This document shows positions 39,540 through 47,899 of a stretch of DNA of 64,000 nucleotides, one piece after another. The position numbers and the translations under genes were made by a program. Numbering within the stretch: the first letter of the stretch is position 1; each line of letters opens with the position of its first letter. The stretch spans positions 620,001 through 684,000 of the forward strand of contig CAVPKH010000004.1 of assembly GCA_963705635.1 (NCBI GenBank), in the 5' to 3' direction. The DNA is from VRUE01 sp963705635 (GTDB taxonomy: Bacteria > Actinomycetota > Thermoleophilia > Solirubrobacterales > 70-9). The notes under the pieces were generated by a model. The model did not search any database and was not told the DNA's origin. It worked only from the letters and a program-made list of their open reading frames with translations.

Positions 39540-39905
39540 TCACGCCTCCGGAGCGCGGCCATAGCGATCCACGAGGCGAACGACGTCATCGAGCTGCGGA
39601 GTCGAGACCTCGAAGACGACGGAGTCCTCCAGAGCCTCGATCGAATGGACCCTGCCGGGCTCGTTGCGCCAACTGTAGCCAGGCCCAACCAACTGGGTCT
39701 CGAGCTCTGCCTCGCTCGCGCCAGCGGTCAGCCGCAAGCGGCCGGAAAACAAGTAGGAGGTCTCGTCCTTCTCGCGATGGAGTTGCAGCGACAGGGCGTG
39801 CCCTTTCTCGACAACAAGGATCTTCGCCGCGTAGTGCTCCGTCTGCGCCCACCAGATCTCGTGCCCCCAGGGCTTCTCAACGCGCTTTTGCTCCCGCCCC
39901 TGCAC
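39540..39905 (-). CDS. Single-domain cupin, mannose-6-P isomerase type II-like
   Basis: 121 residues. KRVEKPWGHEIWWAQTEHYA resembles the type II phosphomannose isomerase C-terminal domain. The cupin metal motif is LQLHREKDETSYLFSGRLRL (H...E), and the second box is PGRVHSIEALEDSVVFEVST (H). Standalone cupins of this form may bind sugar nucleotides or sugars, but catalysis is not certain. It is convergent with fxsA. Confidence 0.85.
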   Translation of the reverse strand: MQGREQKRVEKPWGHEIWWAQTEHYAAKILVVEKGHALSLQLHREKDETSYLFSGRLRLTAGASEAELETQLVGPGYSWRNEPGRVHSIEALEDSVVFEVSTPQLDDVVRLVDRYGRAPEA

Positions 39906-40067
39906 TGGCTGCTCCTATGTCAAGCCCGCCGCCGCGATTTGCGGCGCCAGCAAGCCTCTCTGAGAGTCGGGGGTGGTCACGGATCTATCCACTTCAGAAT
40001 CACTCAAAAGGCGCTAGACCGCCGCGGGGCTCCGCCTCCTCGACTCAGCCAGCGGAGCATTGGGGAC

Positions 40068-42353
40068 TCAGCCGCGGCGTCCGTGGCTACGCAGACCCGG
40101 CACGACGAAGGCCCGTCGCGCAGGACTGAGATCTGATTCACCACTGCTTACGACGGCTCGCACTTCAAATGCATGGCTCCCGGCGAGCCCGCGATAGACC
40201 GCCGGGGACTCACAGGCGCGAAACCGTCGCCGGTCGAGCCTGCATTCGAAGGTCGCGCCGGGCCGGTTCGATTTGAAGCGGAACCGCACGCTCCGACCGC
40301 GGCGACGTGGGCCTTCGATGATTTTCGTCTCAAGGGCCGGCAAGCTCAGATGTGATCCCGCTGGCATCTGCTTGCTCCCGTCGGGTCGAGCTTCCTTCGG
40401 GGGGGGTCCGGGTGTAGGCGCTAGCGCTAGTTCGGAAGTTCCCCCGTTTCGCGTCTGGGTCGCGACGAGGACTGTGCTCGCCGGGACGACTTCGAAGTCG
40501 AGGCTCCATTCGCCTTTGCTGTTGGCGTGCACCTGACCGAGGAACGATTCGAGTTCGCCTTCGTCTTCGTATTCGCTGCGGAAGACTCGCACGAGCGCTC
40601 CGGGTTCGGCGGACCCCGTGGCACCAGTGGCTGCGGCGCTCGAGAATTCCGGTGGTTCTATGCCGCCGTTCGGCCCAACCGTTTCCGACCAGTCGATCGG
40701 GCTCAGGCGGATGAACGGACCTTCATTTTCAAATCCGTAGTTACGAGCGACTTCGTTCTCAGTACCTTCGCGTGCGAAAATCGTGATCGCCGGTCCGCCG
40801 CTCAGCGACAGTTCGTTTTCGGACGCTTCCGAGTCGCCGCCGATCACGTTGCCGGTCGCGCCAGCCGGCTGCTGACCCGCGACGGCGATGTTCGCGTACC
40901 CGGAGGCGAGGACTTCGTTGCCGAGGACTTCATTGTCACTGTCTTCGAGGTATATCCCCTCTTCAGAGGAGCCGGCAACACTGTTGGCTTCGATCAGGTT
41001 TCCTTGCAGGCCCTGGTTACCCTGGGTATAGATGCCGACACCCGCGCCGATAACCTCGTTACCGGCGATCGTCGCGCCGAGGCCGCTGTTCGAAATCCCC
41101 AGTCCACCATTGACGACGACCTCGTTTTCGACGATCGTCGCTTCGAGCGAGGGGTCTTTGAAGTTGGAGTAGACAGCGATGCCATCGTGTGCAGGAGCGA
41201 GAATTTTACTGCCCGTGGAGTCGACGCCGATCAGGTTGTTGGCGATCGTCAGTTCCCCCCCACCTCCGTAGATCGCGTCCCCAACGCCGTTGATGCGGTT
41301 GCCGTCTCCTGGCTCGGGTCCACCGACGATTGTCCCCAAGGACGACCCGGTAGCTATCCCCCCGCCAGTGGGAACGACTGCGGTCCCCGCAACGTCCAAT
41401 CCGATCTCGTTGCCAGAGATTCTTGTGTCTATCGGAGGGCCATCCTGCCCGTAGATGTTGCTGAGGGAGAAGAGAAGCAGCGTGTATCCGGCGCCCGCCA
41501 TCAGGTTGCAGCCTCCGTCACATGCCGGCGTTGACAACGCGGCTTCGCTCAGCGTCGTGCCGATTTCGTTTTCGTCGGCTTCATAGCCGGCATCCGGGGC
41601 AGAGGTGACTTGGACGTCGACGCCATAGGGCCATTCCGAAACGGTTCCGTCGGGTTCGAAGCCGAACCGGTTCCCCAGGACCTTTACGTGGCTCGCCCCG
41701 TGGATTTCGATCCCGGTACCCCCGCTGAGGAAGAGGTTCCCATCCGTGGACTCCTTCCCGCCCACGACGCCTCCCCCTGATCCTGGTCTGATCAGAATGC
41801 CCGTCCCGTCGCCTCCCAGCATCGGTCCGCTTCGCGGGCCACCTCCGAACCAGTTTCCGAGGAGTTCGAATTCTTCGCCGGCGGCGACCTCGATGCCGAT
41901 CGACGCGTTGAGGATGTGAAGATTGTCGATGGCCGTTTCATCGCTTTCGACGGTCAGTGCGGCTGAGGAATTGGTTCCGTTTATCGTCACACAGGGTCCG
42001 ATAACTCCAGATTCGGTCTGACAGCGACCGCCTTCGATGAGGACGGGCTCGGTGATCGTTGGAAGCCCGCCACCGAGATCGATGGTTCCGGCCACCTGGC
42101 CGGAGAACACGCCGCCGTCGAACGCGATTTCGTTGACGGATGCACTCGCCAAGTTCGATTCTTCGATCGCAGCGCGCAAAGTGCATTTCCCCGCTGCGGT
42201 GAGGCAGCCCGCAATCCCCGGAGAGAGATCCGCTTCATCTGCCGTGCTGTTGACGGTGAAGAAGGCGGCGTTAGCGACGCCAGGAACCGCGAGCGCGATC
42301 GCGAGCGTCGCGACGATCAATCCCCAAGCCCTGCGCACTATTACCCTTGCCAC
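40068..42353 (-). CDS. Secreted CSLREA-type right-handed beta-helix protein
   Basis: 761 residues. Signal peptide ends PGVANA. The N-terminus has the CSLREA domain: FFTVNSTADEADLSPG, then CTLRAAIEESNL. A long right-handed beta-helix follows, with repeats such as IDNLHILNASIGIEVAAGEE, NNLIGVDSTGSKILAP and GNEVLASGYANIAV (residues 130-560). The C-terminus has Ig-like strands (FECRLDRRRFRACESPAVYR), a form seen in chitin-binding or FN3-like tails. It is an exported protein, perhaps binding polysaccharide; no catalytic residues can be assigned. Confidence 0.85.
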   Translation of the reverse strand: MARVIVRRAWGLIVATLAIALAVPGVANAAFFTVNSTADEADLSPGIAGCLTAAGKCTLRAAIEESNLASASVNEIAFDGGVFSGQVAGTIDLGGGLPTITEPVLIEGGRCQTESGVIGPCVTINGTNSSAALTVESDETAIDNLHILNASIGIEVAAGEEFELLGNWFGGGPRSGPMLGGDGTGILIRPGSGGGVVGGKESTDGNLFLSGGTGIEIHGASHVKVLGNRFGFEPDGTVSEWPYGVDVQVTSAPDAGYEADENEIGTTLSEAALSTPACDGGCNLMAGAGYTLLLFSLSNIYGQDGPPIDTRISGNEIGLDVAGTAVVPTGGGIATGSSLGTIVGGPEPGDGNRINGVGDAIYGGGGELTIANNLIGVDSTGSKILAPAHDGIAVYSNFKDPSLEATIVENEVVVNGGLGISNSGLGATIAGNEVIGAGVGIYTQGNQGLQGNLIEANSVAGSSEEGIYLEDSDNEVLGNEVLASGYANIAVAGQQPAGATGNVIGGDSEASENELSLSGGPAITIFAREGTENEVARNYGFENEGPFIRLSPIDWSETVGPNGGIEPPEFSSAAATGATGSAEPGALVRVFRSEYEDEGELESFLGQVHANSKGEWSLDFEVVPASTVLVATQTRNGGTSELALAPTPGPPPKEARPDGSKQMPAGSHLSLPALETKIIEGPRRRGRSVRFRFKSNRPGATFECRLDRRRFRACESPAVYRGLAGSHAFEVRAVVSSGESDLSPARRAFVVPGLRSHGRRG

Positions 42354-42785
42354 CCCGTCAGCCTAGCGGCTAAATCGTCGAAGGGTGGCGAGCAGCACGG
42401 GCTCAAGGCTGCCAGCCTCGCTCGCCTACAAGGGTGGGAGGAGGGCCAAATCGCGTCTGATTCGACCCTCGAACTTTTGCATGGCAAGCGCTCCGCCTCG
42501 CAGCCGTCTAGGCGCTCTAGAGCCAAAAAAACCGATCCTGCACCGCTGAGAGATTGGTTACGTCAGGCACAGTTCGGTTCGTTTTGGGGCAGCGAGACCA
42601 TCCCGCTGCCCAAACGACCTAGCCGATTCGCTATGGCTGAACACACCGCGGCGGCGGGCGCTTGCTTTGCGCGACTCATCACCATCGACGCCGAGCCGGA
42701 CGCTGGATCGCTACGGCCACTTGATGCGGAGGGCGAGGCCGAAGCGATCCGCCTGCTGATTCGTACCCTTGAAGGCTAGGGCGTC
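42354..42785. other. Intergenic region with possible recombinase remnant
   Basis: About 430 bases without an intact gene. The right end (from about 42660) resembles a tyrosine-recombinase C-terminus, described separately. I see no tRNA, hairpin or promoter that stands out in the rest. Confidence 0.5.
42660..42779 (+). pseudogene. Tyrosine recombinase C-terminal remnant
   Basis: One frame reads TLDRYGHLM at 42700-42726, the Tyr-containing end of phage-type integrases. A neighbouring frame then gives EGEAEAIRLLIRTLEG and a stop at 42779, the usual integrase tail. A frameshift separates them and no N-terminal or catalytic Arg region lies upstream. It is best read as the remnant of a lost mobile element. 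Confidence 0.4.
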
Positions 42786-43685
42786 TCAGTTCGTGATGAT
42801 GGCGGACCCGCGCGAGGTCGTTTGGCACTCAGCGGGCGATCCGTGCTGAACGGCAGCGCAATATTCGTTCAGCCTTGTAATTTGGTAGTGGATTCGAGCG
42901 CGTTTGTCCGAAGGTCCCCTCTGCATCAATCCAATCCTCACATCACCGAACCAATATGAATCGCCGATCTGAAACGCCACAGAACACTTGCGGGTGTTGA
43001 ACGACAGACGTCGGTTGCAGTTGAGCCTGCCTCCGTTGCGGTCATACCAGGCTGCTTCGTACTTGCGTTCGAGAAATGCGGACACAGCCGTTCTCGCCTC
43101 GGCGACGGTCAATCGCACCTTGTGAAGCGGCGGCGGCCTTTGGACCCGAGACTCAAGCACCCGGTAGCGACCTTCGCGGAAACCCACGACACGGACGACG
43201 AGACCACCCGTTGGACAGCAATGGGCGTCGCGAGGCCTGAAGAGCCGTCGTTTATCGCGGATCGCAGGGGCGCCTTCGACCCGGACAGGTTCGAGAGCGT
43301 GATTCGGATAATTCCCCTTGTCGTAGATCGTCGGAAGCGAGTAGGTGGAGGCGCTGGCCTGACCGTTGGGCACCTTGAAGAACGCCCAGGGGTCAGTTCC
43401 GCCCATCGCACCAAGGGTGAACACGATCTCGTCGTTGCCGTCTAGGTCAAAGTCGGCACAAATGGTCTGCTGCGCGAGCCAATATTCGGGATCTTCGTAA
43501 GCGGGATTGAATTCAGCGGCCACTTCTGCAAATCCCGATTCAATTGCGACCTTCTTCGCGAAGCTGTCGGTACAGGGGAAATAGCGACCGTCGGACGTTG
43601 CTGCGTGAGTCGCTCCAACACTGAGGGCCATCGCCGCGAAGATCAGACCCGAGAGTAGGCCGAGACTTAAATGGGTTGATTGCAC
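42786..43685 (-). CDS. Secreted protein of unknown function, LppP/LprE-like features
   Basis: 299 residues. An export signal (LGLLSGLIFAAMALSVGATH then AATSD) has no lipobox Cys. The N-terminal half has ICADFDLDGNDEIVFTLG and DAHCCPTGGLVVRVV, which recall the LppP/LprE family (a D-x-D-x-D segment and a CC pair). The C-terminal 110 residues have a separate, Cys-containing domain (LNCNRRLSFNTRKCSVAF, YCAAVQHGSPAEC) similar to small SH3-like or YARHG-type secreted domains, which I cannot name. Function unknown. Confidence 0.7.
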   Translation of the reverse strand: MQSTHLSLGLLSGLIFAAMALSVGATHAATSDGRYFPCTDSFAKKVAIESGFAEVAAEFNPAYEDPEYWLAQQTICADFDLDGNDEIVFTLGAMGGTDPWAFFKVPNGQASASTYSLPTIYDKGNYPNHALEPVRVEGAPAIRDKRRLFRPRDAHCCPTGGLVVRVVGFREGRYRVLESRVQRPPPLHKVRLTVAEARTAVSAFLERKYEAAWYDRNGGRLNCNRRLSFNTRKCSVAFQIGDSYWFGDVRIGLMQRGPSDKRARIHYQITRLNEYCAAVQHGSPAECQTTSRGSAIITN

Positions 43686-43773
43686 CGCGCCAGCTTAACG
43701 TCGACCCAAGTGATTAACCGGCAGCGGGCCTCCGTGGGGACAAACTGACCCCTATGGTCTCGCAATCCATTGC

Positions 43774-44091
43774 CTAGAAGCCAAGCGCGAACTTGGCGTC
43801 GTCGGTCATCATCTCCGGGGACCAGGGGGGGTCGAAGATCATCTTTGGGTGGACCGCGGAGACTCCTGGCAGATCGCCGACGAACTCCTTCATCTGCTCT
43901 GAGACCTGGGGGCCGATCGGGCAGGCCGGGGTCGTCAGGGTGAAGGTGACGTAGACGTCTTCCTTCTCGATCTCGACGTCGTAGACGAGGCCGAGCGAGA
44001 CGAAGTCGAGTCCGAGCTCGGGATCGATTACCTCCTCGAGCGCCTCCATCACGTCGTCCTCGGTCAGCACTGCGGTGTCGTTCTCTGGCAT
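43774..44091 (-). CDS. sufT: SufT-like MIP18/DUF59 Fe-S assembly factor
   Basis: 105 residues. Signature: EDDVMEALEEVIDPELGLDF (DPE), LGLVYDVEI, TLTTPACPIG (Cys57) and the C-terminal FDPPWSPEMMTDDAKFALGF, the W(D/S)PEMM element found in PaaD/SufT proteins. SufT helps mature Fe-S proteins and usually closes actinobacterial suf operons; here it stands alone about 12 kb from sufD. It is divergent from the next gene, which starts about 87 nt away. Confidence 0.9.
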   Translation of the reverse strand: MPENDTAVLTEDDVMEALEEVIDPELGLDFVSLGLVYDVEIEKEDVYVTFTLTTPACPIGPQVSEQMKEFVGDLPGVSAVHPKMIFDPPWSPEMMTDDAKFALGF

Positions 44092-44177
44092 TGGGCAATG
44101 GTAGCCGTCCGCTGCGGCGCGCCGGCGGGCCGCCCAGGCCGCACGACTTCTTTTCGCGCCAATAGGCTTCGCGCTCG

Positions 44178-44570
44178 ATGGGCGACGAGAGTCAGATTCA
44201 GCGGCGGTCGATCGGGATCGTCTTCTCCGATGGTGGCCTGCTGGCGCTGAGCGCGGTGCGGCCGGATCGCGCCAAGGGGCACGGAGAGGAGCAGGTCGCG
44301 GCGGTTCTCTGCGGGCCCGACGGCGCTCCGGTCGAGGTCGCCGAGGCGCTGCTCTCCACCGAGTACGGGCCCGATGGCGTGCAGCGACGGGCGACCCTGG
44401 AGCTCTGGGTCGACGGCGACGATGGGCAGCCGCTGCGCGGCGCCGGGACTTTGATCAGCGCCAGCTCAGTCAGCCATCCAGGGCTGCGCGGGGAGATCGC
44501 CTTCTTCCGCTGGGCGGTCGAGGGCCGCGACGGTCTCGGCCACTACGAGATCCTCCACGCCGATGGCTGA
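44178..44570 (+). CDS. Hypothetical cytosolic protein
   Basis: 130 residues, no signal or membrane segment. I do not recognise the family. Visible features are IGIVFSDGGLLALSAVRPDR, a central acidic stretch and FFRWAVEGRDGLGHYEILHA at the end. The codon use fits its neighbours. The stop overlaps the start of the HAD gene by 8 nt, so the two are co-translated and perhaps functionally linked. Confidence 0.65.
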   Translation: MGDESQIQRRSIGIVFSDGGLLALSAVRPDRAKGHGEEQVAAVLCGPDGAPVEVAEALLSTEYGPDGVQRRATLELWVDGDDGQPLRGAGTLISASSVSHPGLRGEIAFFRWAVEGRDGLGHYEILHADG

Positions 44571-45195
44571 GATCAAGACGATCGTCTCCGACTTCGGCGG
44601 GGTCCTGACGACGCCGCTGATCCAGTCCTTCATGGCCTTTCAGGACCAGACCGGGATCACCACCGAAACCCTGGGCAAGGCGATGCAAGCCGCAACCGAG
44701 GCCAACGGCGAGAACCCGCTCTTCGAGATGGAGCGGGGGGAGATCACCGAGGTCGCCTTCCTCGACCAGCTCACCGACAGCCTCGAGCCGCTGCTCGGCC
44801 ACCGGCCCGAGATGCACCTCTTTCGGGAGATCTACTTCGAGGCGCTGCAGACGAACCCACCGATGATCGAGCTGATGCGGGAGCTCAAGGCGGAGGGCTT
44901 CCAGATGGCGATGCTGACCAACAACGTGCAGGAGTGGGAGCCGTTCTGGCGCCCGATGCTGCCCGTCGACGAGATCTTCGAGACCGTCGTCGACTCCGGC
45001 TTCGTCGGCTGCCGCAAGCCCGAATCGCGGATCTACGAGCTGACCCTGGAGCGGGTCGGCCAGGTTGCCGAGGCCTGCCTCTTCATTGATGACGTCCTGG
45101 TCAACTGCGAAGGCGCCCGCAAAGCCGGCCTCCACGCCGTCCACTTCCAGGACAACGAGCAGGCGATCGCCGAGATTCGCGCCGCCCTCGGCTAA
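44563..45195 (+). CDS. HAD-superfamily (subclass IA) hydrolase
   Basis: 210 residues. Motif I is VSDFGGVLTTP: the nucleophile Asp is present, but the usual second Asp of DxD is replaced by Gly, as in the epoxide-hydrolase-N/acyl-phosphatase-like HAD group (DxGGVL). Motif II is AMLTNNVQEW, motif III Lys lies in GCRKPESRIYEL, and motif IV is LFIDDVLVNCEGA. The substrate is unknown; related proteins dephosphorylate small metabolites. It overlaps the gene before and its stop overlaps the convergent hydrolase stop. Confidence 0.88.
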   Translation: MAEIKTIVSDFGGVLTTPLIQSFMAFQDQTGITTETLGKAMQAATEANGENPLFEMERGEITEVAFLDQLTDSLEPLLGHRPEMHLFREIYFEALQTNPPMIELMRELKAEGFQMAMLTNNVQEWEPFWRPMLPVDEIFETVVDSGFVGCRKPESRIYELTLERVGQVAEACLFIDDVLVNCEGARKAGLHAVHFQDNEQAIAEIRAALG

Positions 45196-46049
45196 AGCAG
45201 GTGGCGGCGGAGAAAGTCGATCTGGTCGGCGACGACCGCCTCGTGCTCGGGGCCGTCGTAGACGTCGAAGTGGTCGACGCCGGGGTAGGTCCGTAGCTCG
45301 CCGTAGGGAGCGCGCCGCGCCGCGCTGATCGCGGGCCCAGGCTTGGCGACCCGATCCGCCTCGCCGACACAGACGAGCCAGGGACAGTGAAGCCTCGCGG
45401 CGTGGCGTGCGGGCCTGTAGGGGCGGCCGAGCAGCCAACGCGAGGAAACCCGGTTGCGCCAGCGCGAGTCCTCACCGATGGCGACCACCCGGCGCCAGCC
45501 CTCCTCCCCACCCGGCGCGTTGATCAGAGCCGGCTCGTCCGGCCGACCGACGGCGGGGAGATAGCGACCGCGCGCTGCCGCGGCGAGCATGCGAGCGGTC
45601 ACCCGAGGCGAGGGGCGATGGGCCTGGCGGACGACGTCGAGGAAGGGCACCTGGCTGATCGCCGCCGCAACCTGTGGATCTTCAGCCGCGGCGGCAAGCG
45701 CGTTGCCGCCACCCATCGAGGAGCCGAAGGTGGCGATCCGGCTCGCATCGACCTCCGGCAGGGCACGCGCGAAGGCGATCGCGGCGCGCCAGTCCTCGAG
45801 CTGACGCGCCGGATCGAAGAGGTCCGGCTCGCCGTCGCTATCGCCGAAGCCCCGGTGATCGAAGACGAGCGCGGCGAACCCCGCCGCCGCGAAGCGCTCG
45901 GCGAACGGGCCGAGACGGTCGCGTCGCGTTCCCGAGAGGCCGTGGGCCATGACGACGATCGGCGAGTGCGCCTGGTCGCCCGGGCCTGGATACAACCAGG
46001 CAGCGCACGAGTCGCCGCCCGAAGCAAAGGTGAGATCCAGGCGTTTCAT
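45192..46049 (-). CDS. Alpha/beta hydrolase, acetyl-xylan-esterase/BAAT-like
   Basis: 285 residues from ATG 46049 (MKRLDLTFASGG). Oxyanion region VVMAHGLSGTRRDRLGPFAE, FDHRGFGDSDGEPDLFDPAR, nucleophile elbow FGSSMGGGNAL, acid VCVGEADRVA and catalytic His in YPGVDHFDVYDG. It is a serine hydrolase of the dienelactone/acetyl-xylan esterase-like branch; the substrate is unknown. A GGGGAG directly abuts the ATG, so an in-frame TTG at 46073 may be the true start. Confidence 0.88.
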   Translation of the reverse strand: MKRLDLTFASGGDSCAAWLYPGPGDQAHSPIVVMAHGLSGTRRDRLGPFAERFAAAGFAALVFDHRGFGDSDGEPDLFDPARQLEDWRAAIAFARALPEVDASRIATFGSSMGGGNALAAAAEDPQVAAAISQVPFLDVVRQAHRPSPRVTARMLAAAARGRYLPAVGRPDEPALINAPGGEEGWRRVVAIGEDSRWRNRVSSRWLLGRPYRPARHAARLHCPWLVCVGEADRVAKPGPAISAARRAPYGELRTYPGVDHFDVYDGPEHEAVVADQIDFLRRHLL

Positions 46050-46097
46050 CTCCCCTTCAACGGGAGCCAGCAAAGAAACGTGAGATCACGAGGCGAG

Positions 46098-46278
46098 CTA
46101 ACACCCGACCGCGTCGCGCAACCGGCGGCAGGCTTCCACCATACGCAGCGCTCCCAGGTTGCTGCGTCGACCTCGCTGCGGAGGCGGACCAGATGTCGAT
46201 GCAGGGCCTCGCGCAGGAACTCGGGGCGGTCGAGCTGACTGGGAACAACGTGGGGCTGGCAACTGCAGCTAGTCCCTC
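46098..46278 (-). pseudogene. Ribbon-helix-helix-like fragment cut by IS982
   Basis: Reading leftwards from the IS end, one frame gives SQLDRPEFLREALHRHLVRL and RSEVDAATWER. A shifted frame then gives MVEACRRLRDAVGC and a stop at 46098. This looks like the C-terminal part of a CopG/ribbon-helix-helix antitoxin-type protein (the RSEFLREAL helix). Its N-terminal part is absent: the IS left end is at 46279. Probably a gene destroyed by the element and then frameshifted. Confidence 0.4.
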
Positions 46279-47302
46279 CTAGATGAGTAGTTCCACGGCG
46301 CGCTCTGGTCAAACCGCGCCGAAGGGGAGATAAGCAGCGGGGTCGAAGTCGGCGGTGCTCAGTTATCACCGCCGACCCAAAGGAGCCTCGATGCTCGCCG
46401 ACCTCGACCTGCTGCTTACCTCAGTGTTCTGCACCGTTGACGATCTCCTGCCAAAGAAGCCAGGAAACGCCCGTAGGAGCTTGACCGACGCCGAGGTCGT
46501 GACCCTGTGCGTGGCGCAGTCGATCATGGGCATCGGCTCCGATGCCCGGTTCGTTCGGATCGCCCGCAAGCGCCTTGGCCACCTGTTTCCAGGACTGACC
46601 AAGCGCTCTGCCTTCCACAAGCGCCGCGACCGGCTGACCGAGACGATCGAGGCGATGAGCGCGACCTTCGCCGCTCAGAGCCCCGGCTTCGATGACGACC
46701 TGCTGCTCGCCGACTCCACCCCTGTGGAGTGTGCGCGCTCGCGCGAGACGGTCAAGCGGGCCGGGGCCAGCAGTCTCGGTGGGGCGCTCTCAGACGCCGC
46801 CGACTACGGCTACTGCGCAAGCCACAGCCGCTACTTCTGGGGGCTGCGGCTGCATACGCTGATGGCTCCAGACGGCACGCCCCGAGCAATGGCGCTGACC
46901 TCGCCCAAGGAAGGAGAGCGCGAGGTCTGCCTGCGGCTGTTGGAGCGGGTCAACCGCAGCGGGCCGATCACCGTCTTGGGAGACAAGGGATATGCCGGTG
47001 CTGACTTCGAAGCCGACGCTGCCGCCCTTGGCGCGACCATAGTCCGGCCGCGCCGCAAGGACGAGGCCGGCGACGCTCTGCACCTGGCCCCGTTGCGCCA
47101 GCGGATCGAGTCGATCTACTGGACCGCCAAGGACATCCTGACGCTTGAGCGCCACGGCGCCCGCACCCTGCGCGGGCTGAGGGCTCGCATCGCCAGCCGC
47201 TTTCTCGCACTGGCGGCGGCCGTCTCGCTCAACCACCAGCTCGCCAGGCCCTCGCGGGCGCTGGTCGACTACGTGGCTTGAGCCGTGGAACTACTCATCT
47301 AG
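46279..47302 (+). mobile_element. IS982-family insertion sequence, complete
   Basis: 1024 bp. The ends are perfect 21-bp inverted repeats, starting CTAGATGAGTAG and ending CCACGGC on the left (46279-46299), with the mirror image at 47282-47302. It carries one transposase gene. I find no clear target duplication: left flank AGTCCCTC, right flank TTGTCGGA. The right repeat supplies the stop codon of the neighbouring minus-strand gene. Intact ends and frame suggest recent activity. Confidence 0.9.
46391..47281 (+). CDS. IS982-family transposase
   Basis: 296 residues from ATG 46391, with AGGAG 5 nt upstream. The start MLADLDLLLTSVFCTVDDLL is the IS982 signature. The DDE acidic residues are likely in LLLADSTPVECARS (first Asp), ITVLGDKGYAGADFE (second Asp) and LRQRIESIYW (Glu). 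The C-terminus ends with the helical LRARIASRFLALAAAVSLNH typical of the family. Length matches full-size members. It ends one base before the right inverted repeat. Confidence 0.93.
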   Translation: MLADLDLLLTSVFCTVDDLLPKKPGNARRSLTDAEVVTLCVAQSIMGIGSDARFVRIARKRLGHLFPGLTKRSAFHKRRDRLTETIEAMSATFAAQSPGFDDDLLLADSTPVECARSRETVKRAGASSLGGALSDAADYGYCASHSRYFWGLRLHTLMAPDGTPRAMALTSPKEGEREVCLRLLERVNRSGPITVLGDKGYAGADFEADAAALGATIVRPRRKDEAGDALHLAPLRQRIESIYWTAKDILTLERHGARTLRGLRARIASRFLALAAAVSLNHQLARPSRALVDYVA

Positions 47303-47754
47303 TTGTCGGAGCCCGCGCGGTCCCAGATGTAGAGCTCGACGGCCTCGAGGGCCAGCTCCATCTGGCGCGGCGGCGAGAGCAGGCCGAGGACGAGCTCCAG
47401 GGCGTCCTCCTCGGTGACCCCGGCGTCGACGGCCTCCTCGCCGCGGAAACCGGCGGCCAGCTTCATCGCCTCGCGGCGGTTCTCGCCGAGCGAGCCGAAG
47501 GCGCCCATGAGGAAGTCGCGGTTCGGGACCGGGTGGCCGACCTCGAGCGAGCCGTGCCAGGCGGCGAGCATCGAGAGGTCGTGCTCGTCGAGCTCGGAGA
47601 GCGCCTTGGCGTAGTGGGTCTCGAGTTCCTGGTCGGGAATCTCGTCGACCCAGGAGCGCACCGCCTCGCCGAGCAGCTGGCGACGCGCCTCGCGGCCGAT
47701 CGAGTCGGAGATCGCGCGGATCGCGTCGGCTGGGTCTACGAAGCAGAGAGCCAT
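47299..47754 (-). CDS. Hypothetical protein, 3' end altered by IS982
   Basis: 151 residues in the current frame. The sequence MALCFVDPADAIRAISDSIG, then EAVRSWVDEIPDQELETHY and EEDALELVLGLLSPP is soluble and helical, rich in acidic residues; I do not recognise the family. The last codons and TAG lie in the IS982 right inverted repeat, so the native C-terminus may have been longer. No ribosome site is obvious before the ATG at 47754. Confidence 0.6.
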   Translation of the reverse strand: MALCFVDPADAIRAISDSIGREARRQLLGEAVRSWVDEIPDQELETHYAKALSELDEHDLSMLAAWHGSLEVGHPVPNRDFLMGAFGSLGENRREAMKLAAGFRGEEAVDAGVTEEDALELVLGLLSPPRQMELALEAVELYIWDRAGSDN

Positions 47755-47899
47755 CTGCCGTGCAATTTAGAGGGGGCGGTAGACGCCAAAACGGCGCTGC
47801 GATGCCGCAGTTTGCGGCCGGGATGCGCCGCCGCGCCGCGCCGGTCCGCCGCCGCCAGGCGTGCGCGAGGATCTCCGGCCGGCCTCCTAGGGTGAGGGC

